This document shows, one piece after another, positions 51,401 to 59,736 of a stretch of DNA of 64,000 nt (its first letter is position 1; each line of letters starts with the position of its first letter). Made by a program: the position numbers and the translations under genes. The notes under the pieces are model-generated. The model ran no database searches. It was given only the letters and a program-made list of their open reading frames with translations, and was not told the origin of the DNA. Source of the stretch: JAPOUP01 sp026708635 (GTDB lineage Bacteria; Pseudomonadota; Alphaproteobacteria; Rhodobacterales; Rhodobacteraceae); contig OZ241336.1 in assembly GCA_965200115.1 (NCBI GenBank), positions 3,410,001 to 3,474,000 on the forward strand. Direction: 5' to 3'.

Positions 51401-52216
51401 TTATACCGTGCCGCCGATCGCTTCCGTAAGCCGTGCCGCGGAACGCCGGACCGCGGCGCTGAAATCCGAGATCTTGGGATCGGTGAACCGCGCCGACGGG
51501 CCCGAGACCGAGATCGCGGCCACCGCCTCGTCCCGGGCCCCGAACACCGGCGCGGCGACGCATCGCATGCCCACGTAACGCTCCTCGTCATCGAAGGACC
51601 AACCCTGTCCACGGATACGTTCGAGTTCCGCGAATAGATGATCCGGTCTGGTGATCGTCCTGTCAGTGAACTGCGGAAGGCCTTTCCTCTGAAGAAGCGC
51701 CTCGACCTCCTCCCGTGACAGCCGGGCTAGCAGGGCCTTGCCGACCCCGGACGCATGCATGAGGGATCGGGTTCCGGGGCGGAAGAACGCACGGATCGGA
51801 TTGGGGGACTCAGCCTGACTGAGGAAAATGACGTCTCCATCGTCGGGTATCGCCAGATTGGCCGTTTCGCCGGTCTCGGCCACGAGATCCCGCATTATCG
51901 AGTGAGCCGCCTCCTCCAGATCGATGCGGTTCAGGAAGCCCGTACCGATCCGGAACGCCTCGACGCCGATCATCCAGTCCTGCGTGCTTTCATCGAAGTC
52001 AACGAAGCGATGGTTCCTGAGCGTCAGCAACAGCCTGTGGGCGGTCGACGTGGGCATTCCGGCGCGCAGCGCGATCTCCGTCAGCGAGATTCGCCGCTCC
52101 CGCGCCAGCAAGCCGAGCAGCTGCAGGCCGCGCTCAAGCGCCAATACGGTGGCTCCCTCGGATTCCGATGATGTTTTCCTGGGTCGGCCACGCGGCCTTT
52201 TCGTTGCGTCGTCCAC
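51401..52216 (-). CDS. bhcR: IclR-family regulator BhcR of the beta-hydroxyaspartate cycle
   Basis: 271-residue IclR protein: basic N-terminus, HTH at about 40-75 (ISLTEIALRAGMPTSTAHRLLLTLRN region), effector domain at about 95-271. It is divergent from bhcABCD, the arrangement described for bhcR in Paracoccus denitrificans, where the regulator senses glyoxylate. The start is GTG. Several IclR-like inverted repeats lie in the shared 191-bp gap. Assignment rests on position and family. Confidence 0.85.
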   Translation of the reverse strand: MDDATKRPRGRPRKTSSESEGATVLALERGLQLLGLLARERRISLTEIALRAGMPTSTAHRLLLTLRNHRFVDFDESTQDWMIGVEAFRIGTGFLNRIDLEEAAHSIMRDLVAETGETANLAIPDDGDVIFLSQAESPNPIRAFFRPGTRSLMHASGVGKALLARLSREEVEALLQRKGLPQFTDRTITRPDHLFAELERIRGQGWSFDDEERYVGMRCVAAPVFGARDEAVAAISVSGPSARFTDPKISDFSAAVRRSAARLTEAIGGTV

Positions 52217-52248
52217 AGCACCCGCTCCCGCTAGCCCTTGGCCCTATG

Positions 52249-52263
52249 GAATATAACATATTC
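52249..52263. promoter_or_regulatory. Inverted repeat in the bhcR-bhcA gap
   Basis: GAATAT-AAC-ATATTC, a perfect 6-bp inverted repeat, 33 bp upstream of bhcR and directly abutting the IclR-like box to its right. May be a half of a composite operator or overlap the bhcR promoter. Confidence 0.45.
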
Positions 52264-52277
52264 GGAAAATATTTCCA
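52263..52277. promoter_or_regulatory. Candidate IclR-type operator box
   Basis: CGGAAAATATTTCCA matches the palindromic IclR consensus TGGAAATNATTTCCA at all but two positions. It lies in the very A+T-rich gap between the divergent bhcR and bhcA genes, so BhcR binding is the natural reading. Confidence 0.6.
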
Positions 52278-52324
52278 TAAAAATTTTTTGTGCCATAATT
52301 TATTTTCTAAGATCATATAATATA

Positions 52325-52364
52325 AGGAAATATTTTTTATTGTTATTTATGGAATATTTTTCTA
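52325..52364. promoter_or_regulatory. Two weaker IclR-like boxes before bhcA
   Basis: AGGAAATATTTTTTA (52325-52339) and TGGAATATTTTTCTA (52350-52364) each keep most of the GGAA...TTT pattern of the IclR box, spaced 25 bp apart. They lie 44-83 bp upstream of the bhcA start, where an activator could contact RNA polymerase. Confidence 0.45.
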
Positions 52365-52407
52365 TAAATCCTATATTGAGTTGAGTTCAGCCAGCGGAGG
52401 AAGCAAA

Positions 52408-53598
52408 ATGAGCGACCAGAACCCCGTCTTCATTCCCGGGCCAACCAACATCCCGGACCGTCTACGCCACGCCATGAGCATCCAGACGATGGATCACCGG
52501 GCACCGGACTTCATCGAACTGCTCGCGCCGTTACTGCGCGACCTCAAGAAAGTGTTTCGGACCACGTCAGGGCAGGTGCTCACGTTTCCCGCGTCGGGCA
52601 CCGGCGGCTGGGAGGCCGCGATAACCAATACGCTATCGCCCGGTGACAAGGTGCTCGCCGCACGGTTCGGCATGTTTTCGCACCGCTGGATCGATTTGTG
52701 CCAGCGCCACGGTCTCGACGTCGAGATCATCGAATGCGAGTGGGGGGAGGGCGCGCCCGCGGACCTTTACGGCGAACGTCTCGCCGCGGACAGCGGGCAC
52801 GAGATAAAGGCGGTTCTCGTCACGCACAACGAGACGGCGACGGGCGTGCGCTCCGATATCGGTGCGGTCCGCCGCGCGATCGATGCGGCGAATCATCCGG
52901 CGATGCTTTACGTCGACTGTGTCTCGTCGCTCGCCTCGATGGATTTCCGTATGGACGAATGGGGGGTCGACCTCGCGGTCTCCGGGAGTCAGAAGGGCTT
53001 CATGCTGGCGACCGGAATGGCGATCATAGGCGTTAGCCGGAAGGCGCTGGAAGCGGCGAAAACCGCCCGATGCCCCCGGACTTTCCTTGACTTCGGGGAT
53101 ATGGCCGCCGCTAACGAAAAGGGCGGGTTTCCCTACACCCCGCCGCTGCAGATAATGTTCGGCCTGCGCGAAAGCCTCGACATGCTGTTCGAGGAGGGGC
53201 TGGAAAACGTCTTCGCGCGGCACGCACGGATCGCCGAGGGCGTACGCGCGGCGGTCGGGGCCTGGGGGCTGGAGCTCTGCGCCCGCCGCCCCGAGCTCTA
53301 CTCGGACACGGTCAGCGCGATATACGTTCCCAGGGGATTCAACTCGGACGAGCTGACCAACCACATCTTCGACACCTATGGGGTCTCGTTCGGCGTCGGG
53401 CTGGGCGAGATGGCCGGAAGGGCGTTCAGGATCGGGCATCTGGGATCGCTCACGGATGTCATGGCCCTGTCCGGCATCGCCGCCGTCGAGATGGCGATGG
53501 CTGACCTGGGCTATCCGATCGAGCTCGGATCCGGCACGAGCGCCGCGCAGGAACACTACCGCAGGACCGCGCGTCCGGTCCTGCAGTCCGCCGCGTGA
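52408..53598 (+). CDS. bhcA: L-aspartate:glyoxylate aminotransferase BhcA
   Basis: Class V PLP aminotransferase, 396 residues, related to serine-glyoxylate aminotransferase. It begins FIPGPTNIPDRLRHAM and has PLP-Lys196 in SGSQKGFM. In the cycle it transfers the amino group of L-aspartate to glyoxylate, making oxaloacetate and the glycine used by BhcC. The ATG at 52408 follows GGAGGAAGC. First gene of bhcABCD; the gene order and the three neighbours make this assignment much stronger than homology alone. Confidence 0.92.
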   Translation: MSDQNPVFIPGPTNIPDRLRHAMSIQTMDHRAPDFIELLAPLLRDLKKVFRTTSGQVLTFPASGTGGWEAAITNTLSPGDKVLAARFGMFSHRWIDLCQRHGLDVEIIECEWGEGAPADLYGERLAADSGHEIKAVLVTHNETATGVRSDIGAVRRAIDAANHPAMLYVDCVSSLASMDFRMDEWGVDLAVSGSQKGFMLATGMAIIGVSRKALEAAKTARCPRTFLDFGDMAAANEKGGFPYTPPLQIMFGLRESLDMLFEEGLENVFARHARIAEGVRAAVGAWGLELCARRPELYSDTVSAIYVPRGFNSDELTNHIFDTYGVSFGVGLGEMAGRAFRIGHLGSLTDVMALSGIAAVEMAMADLGYPIELGSGTSAAQEHYRRTARPVLQSAA

Positions 53599-53608
53599 GG
53601 GAAATCCC

Positions 53609-54580
53609 ATGACGGAGCCAACGGACATGTATATACCCACCTGGAACGATGTCGTCGCGGCGCATGACAGGATCCTGCCGCACATACGCCGGACGGAGGT
53701 TCTGACGAACGAACAGCTTGACCGGCAGACCGGCGCGAGTCTCTTCTTCAAATGCGAGAGCCTCCAGCCTCCGGGTGCCTTCAAGGTGCGCGGCGCGTCG
53801 AACGCGGTGTTCGGCCTGTCCGAGGATCGGGCGGCCAAGGGCGTCGCCACGCACTCTTCGGGCAACCATGCGCTCTGCCTGTCCTACGCGGCCGGCCGAC
53901 GCGGTATCCCCTGCAACGTGGTTATGCCGAGGACCGCGCCCCAGGCGAAGAAAGACGCCGTGATCGGCTACGGCGGGAAGATCACCGAATGCGACCCGTC
54001 GACCTCGTCCCGGGAGGAGACGTTCGCCAGGGTCCAGGCGGAGACCGGCGGGGATTTTATCCACCCGTATAACGATCCAAGGGTGATCGCGGGTCAGGCA
54101 ACCTGCTCAATGGAGTTTCTTGAGCAGATCGAGGATCTGGACATCCTCGTCGCTCCGATCGGCGGCGGCGGCATGATCTCGGGCACCTGCCTGACCGTTT
54201 CCTCGATAGCGAAGCGCGTGAAGGTTTACGCGGCGGAACCGGAGCAGGCCGATGACGCCATGCGCTCCTTCCGGGCCGGCCGCATCATCGCCGATGACGC
54301 GCCCGAGACCATCGCCGACGGACTGAAGGTGCCGCTTAAGGAACTGACGTGGCATTTCGTCTCGAACCACGTAACCGACATCCTTACGGCCAGCGAGCGG
54401 GAGATAGTCGACGCCATGAAGCTGAGCTGGAAGCGGCTCAGGGTGGTGATCGAGCCAAGCTGCGCCGTGCCGCTGGCGGTAATTCTCAAAAACCCGGACA
54501 TTTTCGCCGGCAAGCGCGTCGGCGTCATCGTCACCGGCGGCAATGTCGATCTCGACAGGCTGCCATGGACATCCAACTGA
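53609..54580 (+). CDS. bhcB: beta-hydroxyaspartate dehydratase BhcB
   Basis: 323-residue PLP enzyme of the threonine dehydratase/serine racemase fold. Lys59 in PPGAFKVRGASN binds PLP, SSGNHA (83-88) and IGGGGMISG hold the phosphate, and TGGN closes the C-terminal part. It converts beta-hydroxyaspartate to iminosuccinate and water. It starts 10 bp after bhcA. Only its position in the cluster separates it from ordinary threonine/serine dehydratases. Confidence 0.9.
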   Translation: MTEPTDMYIPTWNDVVAAHDRILPHIRRTEVLTNEQLDRQTGASLFFKCESLQPPGAFKVRGASNAVFGLSEDRAAKGVATHSSGNHALCLSYAAGRRGIPCNVVMPRTAPQAKKDAVIGYGGKITECDPSTSSREETFARVQAETGGDFIHPYNDPRVIAGQATCSMEFLEQIEDLDILVAPIGGGGMISGTCLTVSSIAKRVKVYAAEPEQADDAMRSFRAGRIIADDAPETIADGLKVPLKELTWHFVSNHVTDILTASEREIVDAMKLSWKRLRVVIEPSCAVPLAVILKNPDIFAGKRVGVIVTGGNVDLDRLPWTSN

Positions 54581-54596
54581 ACAAGGAAAACATAAA

Positions 54597-55760
54597 ATGA
54601 ACGCTCCGATCAAGATCGAAGACCTGGAAGTCGGCTATGAGGTTCCGGCAATCGCCGGAATGGACGAAGGCGCGATCCAGACACCGTGCCTGATACTGGA
54701 TCTCGACGCGCTCGAACGCAATATCGTAAAGATGGGCGACTGGGCCCGTGAGCATGGGGTCCGGCATCGCGTGCATGGAAAGATGCACAAATCCGTCGAC
54801 GTCGCCCTTCTGCAGCAGCGGCTCGGGGGAGCCTGCGGCGTATGCTGCCAGAAGGTCTCCGAGGCCGAGGTGTTCGCGCGCGGCGGTATCAGGGACGTGC
54901 TGGTGTCCAACCAGGTTCGCGACCCCGCGAAAATCGACCGTCTGGCGCGAATTCCGAAACTGGGCGCCCGCACGATCTGCTGCGTCGACGACGTGGCCAA
55001 CGTCGCCGATCTTTCGGAAGCCGCCGTCAGGCACGGCACGACGATCGAATGCCTGGTCGAGATCGACTGCGGCGCGGGCCGGTGCGGCGTCACCACAACG
55101 CCCGAGACGGTTGAGATCGCGAAAGCCATAGACGCGGCGCCCGGCCTGAAGTTCGCGGGCATCCAGGCCTATCAGGGCGCGATGCAGCATCTGGACGGCT
55201 ACGAGGACCGTAAGGCCAAGATAGAGGTCGCCGTCGCCATGGTGCGGGACGCGGTCGATACACTCAAGACCTGTGGCCTGGACTGCGACATCGTTGGCGG
55301 CGGCGGAACCGGTTCCTACTATTTCGAGGGAACCTCCGGCGTCTACAATGAGCTTCAGTGTGGATCCTATGCCTTCATGGATGCCGACTACGGACGGATC
55401 CTCGATAGGGACGGCAACCGAATCGATCGGGGCGAATGGGAAAACGCGCTCTTCATCCTGACCTCGGTCATGAGCCACGTAAAGGCCGACAAGGCGATCT
55501 GCGACGCGGGACTCAAGGCACAGTCCGTCGACAGCGGGCTACCCGTCGTCTTCGGCCGCGATGACGTCGAGTACATAAAGTGCTCCGACGAACATGGCGT
55601 GATCGCCGATCCCCAGGGCGCGCTGAAAGTCAATGACAGGCTGCGGCTGGTGCCCGGGCACTGCGACCCGACGTGCAACGTGCACGACTGGTACGTCGGC
55701 GTGCGTGGCGGAAAGGTCGAGACCGTCTGGCCGGTCTCCGCCCGCGGAAAGGCTTACTGA
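54597..55760 (+). CDS. bhcC: beta-hydroxyaspartate aldolase BhcC
   Basis: 387-residue D-threonine-aldolase-like PLP enzyme. The PLP Lys lies in VHGKMHKS (Lys62) and the metal pair in PGHCDP (His355, Asp357). It joins glycine and glyoxylate to beta-hydroxyaspartate, the key carbon-carbon step of the cycle. ATG 54597 is 16 bp past bhcB; an open frame into bhcB is ignored. Confidence 0.92.
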   Translation: MNAPIKIEDLEVGYEVPAIAGMDEGAIQTPCLILDLDALERNIVKMGDWAREHGVRHRVHGKMHKSVDVALLQQRLGGACGVCCQKVSEAEVFARGGIRDVLVSNQVRDPAKIDRLARIPKLGARTICCVDDVANVADLSEAAVRHGTTIECLVEIDCGAGRCGVTTTPETVEIAKAIDAAPGLKFAGIQAYQGAMQHLDGYEDRKAKIEVAVAMVRDAVDTLKTCGLDCDIVGGGGTGSYYFEGTSGVYNELQCGSYAFMDADYGRILDRDGNRIDRGEWENALFILTSVMSHVKADKAICDAGLKAQSVDSGLPVVFGRDDVEYIKCSDEHGVIADPQGALKVNDRLRLVPGHCDPTCNVHDWYVGVRGGKVETVWPVSARGKAY

Positions 55761-55840
55761 GAGAGAGGGCGGGGCACCGCCCCCTGCGGAATCGGGAACA
55801 CGAAAGCGAACGCCGGTTCGTCGGTTAAAGGGAGAGAACC

Positions 55841-56848
55841 ATGCCAGATCATAACGGGAAGAAAGCGCCTCGGGCCGCCGGCGTCCTGATCGTTTCCGAG
55901 GCCGACTGCCAGCGTCTGGTAAGCGCCAGGCGGGCTTTCGACGCGGTGGAGTCCGTATTCGCGGCCATGGCGGGCGGGAACGCTTACAATTTCCCCGTCA
56001 TTCGCGAAGCCATCGGCCATGCCGACGCGCTATACGGTTTCAAGTCGGGGTTCGACCGCGCGGGTCTTGCCCTGGGGGTCAAGTCCGGTGGCTACTGGCC
56101 GGGCAACGCCGACAGGGGTCTCACCAACCATCAGTCCACCGTCTTCCTGTTCAACCCCGATACCGGGCAGCTGAAGGCGGTGGTCGGTGGAAACTATCTC
56201 ACCGCGGTGCGGACGGCGGCGTCATCTTCCGTGTCGATCGCGCATCTGGCCCGGAAGGACGCCCGGGTTCTGGGCATGATCGGGGCGGGCCACCAGGCGC
56301 AGTTCCAGCTGCGCGCCGCCGCCGAGCAGCGGGATTTCGAGAGAGTGCTGGCGTGGAATCCCCATCCCGAGATGCTTCCGAAGCTGGCCGCCGTCGCCGG
56401 GGAGATCGGCCTGCCCTTTGAATCCGTGACGGCCCAAGACGTCTGTGCGGGGGCCGACGTGATCATTACCATCACCTCGGCCTTCGAGCCGCTCCTGATG
56501 GCGGACTGGATCCGTCCCGGTACCCATCTCGCCTGCATGGGAACCGATACCAAGGGCAAGCAGGAGGTCGATTCCGCCTTGGCGGCCAGGTCCTCGGTCT
56601 TCACCGATGAGGTGGCGCAGTCGATTTCGATCGGCGAGATGCAGCACGCGGTCGCGGCCGGAACATTGGCCGAGGGGGACATCACCCCGATCGGCGCGGT
56701 CATAAACGCCACCCATCCAGGGCGGACTTCGGACGACCAGATCACCCTATTCGACGGCACCGGGGTCGGGCTGCAGGACCTCGCGGTCGCGGAGGTCGCG
56801 GCCCGTGCCGCCGCAACGGAAGCCGAACCGAATATCGTTGCGCTATAG
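55841..56848 (+). CDS. bhcD: Iminosuccinate reductase BhcD
   Basis: 335-residue ornithine cyclodeaminase/mu-crystallin family protein with the dinucleotide motif VLGMIGAGHQAQFQ near residue 145 and the substrate Lys/Arg region GFKSGFDRAGLALGVKSGGY near 68. It reduces iminosuccinate to L-aspartate, regenerating the amino donor for BhcA. RBS GGGAGAG. It completes the four enzymes of the beta-hydroxyaspartate cycle in the canonical order A-B-C-D. Confidence 0.92.
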   Translation: MPDHNGKKAPRAAGVLIVSEADCQRLVSARRAFDAVESVFAAMAGGNAYNFPVIREAIGHADALYGFKSGFDRAGLALGVKSGGYWPGNADRGLTNHQSTVFLFNPDTGQLKAVVGGNYLTAVRTAASSSVSIAHLARKDARVLGMIGAGHQAQFQLRAAAEQRDFERVLAWNPHPEMLPKLAAVAGEIGLPFESVTAQDVCAGADVIITITSAFEPLLMADWIRPGTHLACMGTDTKGKQEVDSALAARSSVFTDEVAQSISIGEMQHAVAAGTLAEGDITPIGAVINATHPGRTSDDQITLFDGTGVGLQDLAVAEVAARAAATEAEPNIVAL

Positions 56849-56886
56849 CTACAGGCGTGTGAGCGGGACTTTGCAGGGAGGGAACC

Positions 56887-58041
56887 ATGGGCGTTAACTC
56901 ATGCCACAACTTCGCGGATTTCCGCGCACTGGCGAAACGCCGGCTGCCCGGGCCGATCTTCCATTACATTGACGGCGCGGCGGACGACGAGATCACCTAC
57001 CGGCGCAACACCGAAGCCTACGGGAGCTGCGATCTGGTGCCGAATGTCCTGACCGGGGTCGAGGACGTCGACATGAGTGTCGAGGTAATGGGGCAGAAAC
57101 TCGATATGCCGGTCTACTGCGCACCGACCGCCCTCCAGCGGCTGTTCCACCACGCGGGTGAGCGTGCCGTCGCGGCGGCGGCCGGCAGGTACGGCACCAT
57201 GTTCGGCGTCTCCTCGCTCGGGACCGTGAGCGTGGAGGAGCTTGCGGCCATGGCGTCCGGTCCCAAGATGTTCCAGTTTTACTTTCACAAGGACCGCGGG
57301 CTTAACGACGCCCTTCTGGAAAGGGCGCGGGCCGCCAGTTTCGACGTGATGGCGCTGACCGTCGATACGATCACCGGCGGGAATCGCGAGCGCGACCTGA
57401 GAACCGGCTTCACCTCTCCGCCCCGGCTTACGCCCGCCAGCCTGGTCAGTTTCACGACGCACCCGATGTGGGCGATCAACTATCTCTTCCGCGAGAGGTT
57501 CGACCTGCCGCATCTTTCGGGCCATGTCAGCGCGGGCTCGAATCTCGCCACATCGATCGGTGACTATTTCTCGACCATGCTGGACCAGTCGATGAACTGG
57601 AAGGACGCCGAGAACCTCTGCGCCAGGTGGAACGGACAGTTCGCGCTGAAAGGCGTCATGAGCGTCGCGGACGCGCGCCGCGCGGTCGACATCGGCTGCA
57701 CCGGCATCATGGTCTCGAACCATGGTGGGCGTCAGCTGGACGGCTCACGCGCTCCGTTCGACCAGCTCGCGGAAATCGTCGATGCCGTCGGTGACCGGAT
57801 AGACGTGATCTGCGAAGGGGGAATCCAGCGGGGTACCCACGTGCTCAAGGCACTTTCGGTCGGCGCGAAAGCCTGCTCCGGCGGTCGGCTCTATCTTTAC
57901 GCCCTGGCGGCCGCGGGGCAGGCGGGTGTGGAGCGTGCGCTGGGCAACCTGCGCACCGAAATCGAACGCGACATGAAACTCATGGGCGTAACCAGCCTCG
58001 ACCAGCTGTCGCGGGAGAATCTGCGCTTCCGCGACCGCTGA
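56887..58041 (+). CDS. FMN-dependent alpha-hydroxy-acid oxidase/dehydrogenase
   Basis: 384-residue TIM-barrel flavoenzyme of the LldD/glycolate oxidase family. It shows FHYIDGAADDEITYRRN (about 21-38, FMN/substrate Tyr region), the catalytic His-Arg pair in SNHGGRQLDG (about 278) and the FMN phosphate loop. Located 38 bp after bhcD with RBS GGGAGGG, it is probably the fifth gene of the bhc operon. The obvious role is glycolate oxidation to glyoxylate, the entry compound of the cycle; lactate or another 2-hydroxyacid is possible. Confidence 0.88.
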   Translation: MGVNSCHNFADFRALAKRRLPGPIFHYIDGAADDEITYRRNTEAYGSCDLVPNVLTGVEDVDMSVEVMGQKLDMPVYCAPTALQRLFHHAGERAVAAAAGRYGTMFGVSSLGTVSVEELAAMASGPKMFQFYFHKDRGLNDALLERARAASFDVMALTVDTITGGNRERDLRTGFTSPPRLTPASLVSFTTHPMWAINYLFRERFDLPHLSGHVSAGSNLATSIGDYFSTMLDQSMNWKDAENLCARWNGQFALKGVMSVADARRAVDIGCTGIMVSNHGGRQLDGSRAPFDQLAEIVDAVGDRIDVICEGGIQRGTHVLKALSVGAKACSGGRLYLYALAAAGQAGVERALGNLRTEIERDMKLMGVTSLDQLSRENLRFRDR

Positions 58042-58499
58042 CATCGCCACGAAACAGCCGCCGCCCATAATACTTCGAGGCACGTGCCTTGCGCGTGTCG
58101 ATGGTGGCCAGGCGGAGATTTCCGCACCGGAAGCTCGGCGAGTCCTTCGCTTCGCGACTGGGACCCGTGGGTCCGGCTTCTTCCCCTTGGACCGCGCGCT
58201 CGGCCTGGAGGGGTAGAGGGCCACGCCGGGCGCGGCGAGCATCGTGGCCGACGCGGTTACACGGATCACGGATTTCGCGCCAAGCCCGGAAAGCGGGGTG
58301 GCGGACCGCCGCCGGCGCATGAAAATTCACGGAAATGTTCCATCTACGACTCCACGGTGCAGTCTTTGGGCACCTTTGTGGGGAGCGCGGTGCTTGAGCA
58401 GGAAATCGGGTAGTGCTTCAGTTTAATTCCCGTACACGAGGGGAACCCGGTGCCGTCGTTGTAAAGGCGGATGGTTAACGTCATCTATGGAGACAGGCT
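58042..58499. other. Region without recognisable gene
   Basis: 458 bp between the hydroxyacid oxidase gene and the rearranged zone. Open frames here are Arg/Pro-rich and lack domains. Base composition changes across it, which fits decayed or joined sequence. Confidence 0.4.
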
Positions 58500-58742
58500 A
58501 TGAGGGTGGTAATAGGCGGCGACAGCGTACTGAAGATCTATCCGTTCAACAGACATGAAGCCCACATTCTGGAAGAGATGTTCCTTGGGCTGCAGGGAGC
58601 GAAGTTCGGCGACGAAGGCATGGAGTCAGACCCGGTTTCCCCTGACGGCTTTAGGCGATTTGAGATTGTGGAAGGTAAACTCCGCAGCATTGTTGGAGTG
58701 GATAAGGCAGACGGTGAGTCTGCCCCTGGTGCCGATCAATGA
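58500..58742 (+). CDS. Hypothetical small protein (doubtful)
   Basis: 80-residue frame with GGAGACAGG before the ATG and a normal-looking start (MRVVIGGDSVLKIYPFNRHE). Not recognised. Its second half overlaps the antisense Cas2/SinR-like fragment; both cannot easily be real, and the antisense frame looks more protein-like there. Confidence 0.25.
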   Translation: MRVVIGGDSVLKIYPFNRHEAHILEEMFLGLQGAKFGDEGMESDPVSPDGFRRFEIVEGKLRSIVGVDKADGESAPGADQ

Positions 58743-58892
58743 CTTAAAGCGATTCTTCAGGTCGTTTGCGGTCTTGCCGGAACTGAACTTCCATTGTGAC
58801 TCCAGTAGCTGTTCAGCACCCAAGTCCTGAAGCTCTTTCAGTAACTCGGATCGGTCAAGCCTGAAACCGCTGGGCAATTCGTAACTCAGTAT
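58626..58892 (-). pseudogene. Truncated Cas2/SinR-like small protein
   Basis: The minus-strand frame reads ILSYELPSGFRLDRSELLKE then LGAEQLLESQWKFSSGKTA and TVCLIHSNN, the pattern of SinR/Cas2-like ferredoxin-fold proteins (S-Y-E/D-L, later S-x-W, later D/R-x-L-x-V). Its N-terminal codons are missing: the frame runs directly into the left edge of the long repeat at 58893. So the insertion or rearrangement cut it. No CRISPR repeats are nearby. Classification is from pattern only. Confidence 0.45.
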
Positions 58893-59736
58893 GATGGACC
58901 TGCTGGCACAGGACCGCTTCACGCTGATGCCCGGCGTTCCGACCATGTTCAACTATCTGATGCTCAGGGCCCCGGCGAAAGAGACCGGGCTGAACCCGTT
59001 TCGCTCCGTCCGTCGCTGCGCCTCCGCCGGGGCGATCATGCCCGCCGCCTTGAACAGTGAATTCGAAGACCTCTTCGGTATCGAGCTACTGGATGGTTAC
59101 GGAATCACCGAAACCTCGACCATGGTTACCCTAAACTGGCCGGGTTCCGCCCGAGTCGCGGGGTCCTGTGGCCTGCCCCTGCCTGGCCTGTCGGTCCGCC
59201 TGATCAGCCCGACCACCGGCAATGACGTGGCGCAGGGCGAGGAGGGGGAGCTTATCTGCCGAGGCCCCAATGTGATGCGGGGCTATCGCAACAAGCCCGA
59301 GGCCACCGCAAGCGCCCTGCGCGACGGCTGGTATCACACCGGTGATCTGGCGCGTGCCGACGCCCATGGATTCCTGACAATCTCCGGGCGCTTGAAGGAA
59401 CTGATCATCCGCGGTGGCCAGAATATCGCGCCCGCCGAGGTTGAGGAAACGGTCGTGCGGATGGACGGAGTGCGCGACTGCGCGGTTGTCGGCGTCTCAC
59501 ATGAGACATTGGGCGAGGTCCCCGTCGCCTTCGTTGTGCCCGAGGATGGGGTCACGCTCGAACTTGACGCCGTCCGGACGTTCTGCGCCGATCGGCTGTC
59601 CGCTTACAAACTGCCATACGACCTAAAATCAGTAGACGAAATTCCCCGGACCGGATCGGGCAAGATCATGCGTTTCAAACTGCGGGACCTTTATGAAGCC
59701 GGAGCCCGATCCCGATATCCAAGGACAAGAACATGA
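58891..59736 (+). pseudogene. 5'-truncated AMP-forming CoA ligase (repeat copy 2)
   Basis: 281 residues corresponding to the last part of the ligase at 26023-27597. It keeps DGYGITETSTM, YHTGDLA and the C-terminal GSGKIMRFK Lys but lacks the N-terminal half including the P-loop TSGTTGQPKG, so it cannot adenylate a substrate alone. The ATG at 58891 was created by the joint and has no ribosome-binding site. Confidence 0.88.

Noticed and set aside
57745..58320. Minus-strand frame across the end of the hydroxyacid oxidase gene
   Set aside because: Antisense shadow of a G+C-rich gene; Arg/Ser-rich and without domain.
58626..58892. Cas2-like fragment as part of a CRISPR system
   Set aside because: No repeats, Cas1 or other cas genes are in the window. 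SinR/VapD-like proteins share the fold, and this fragment is truncated.
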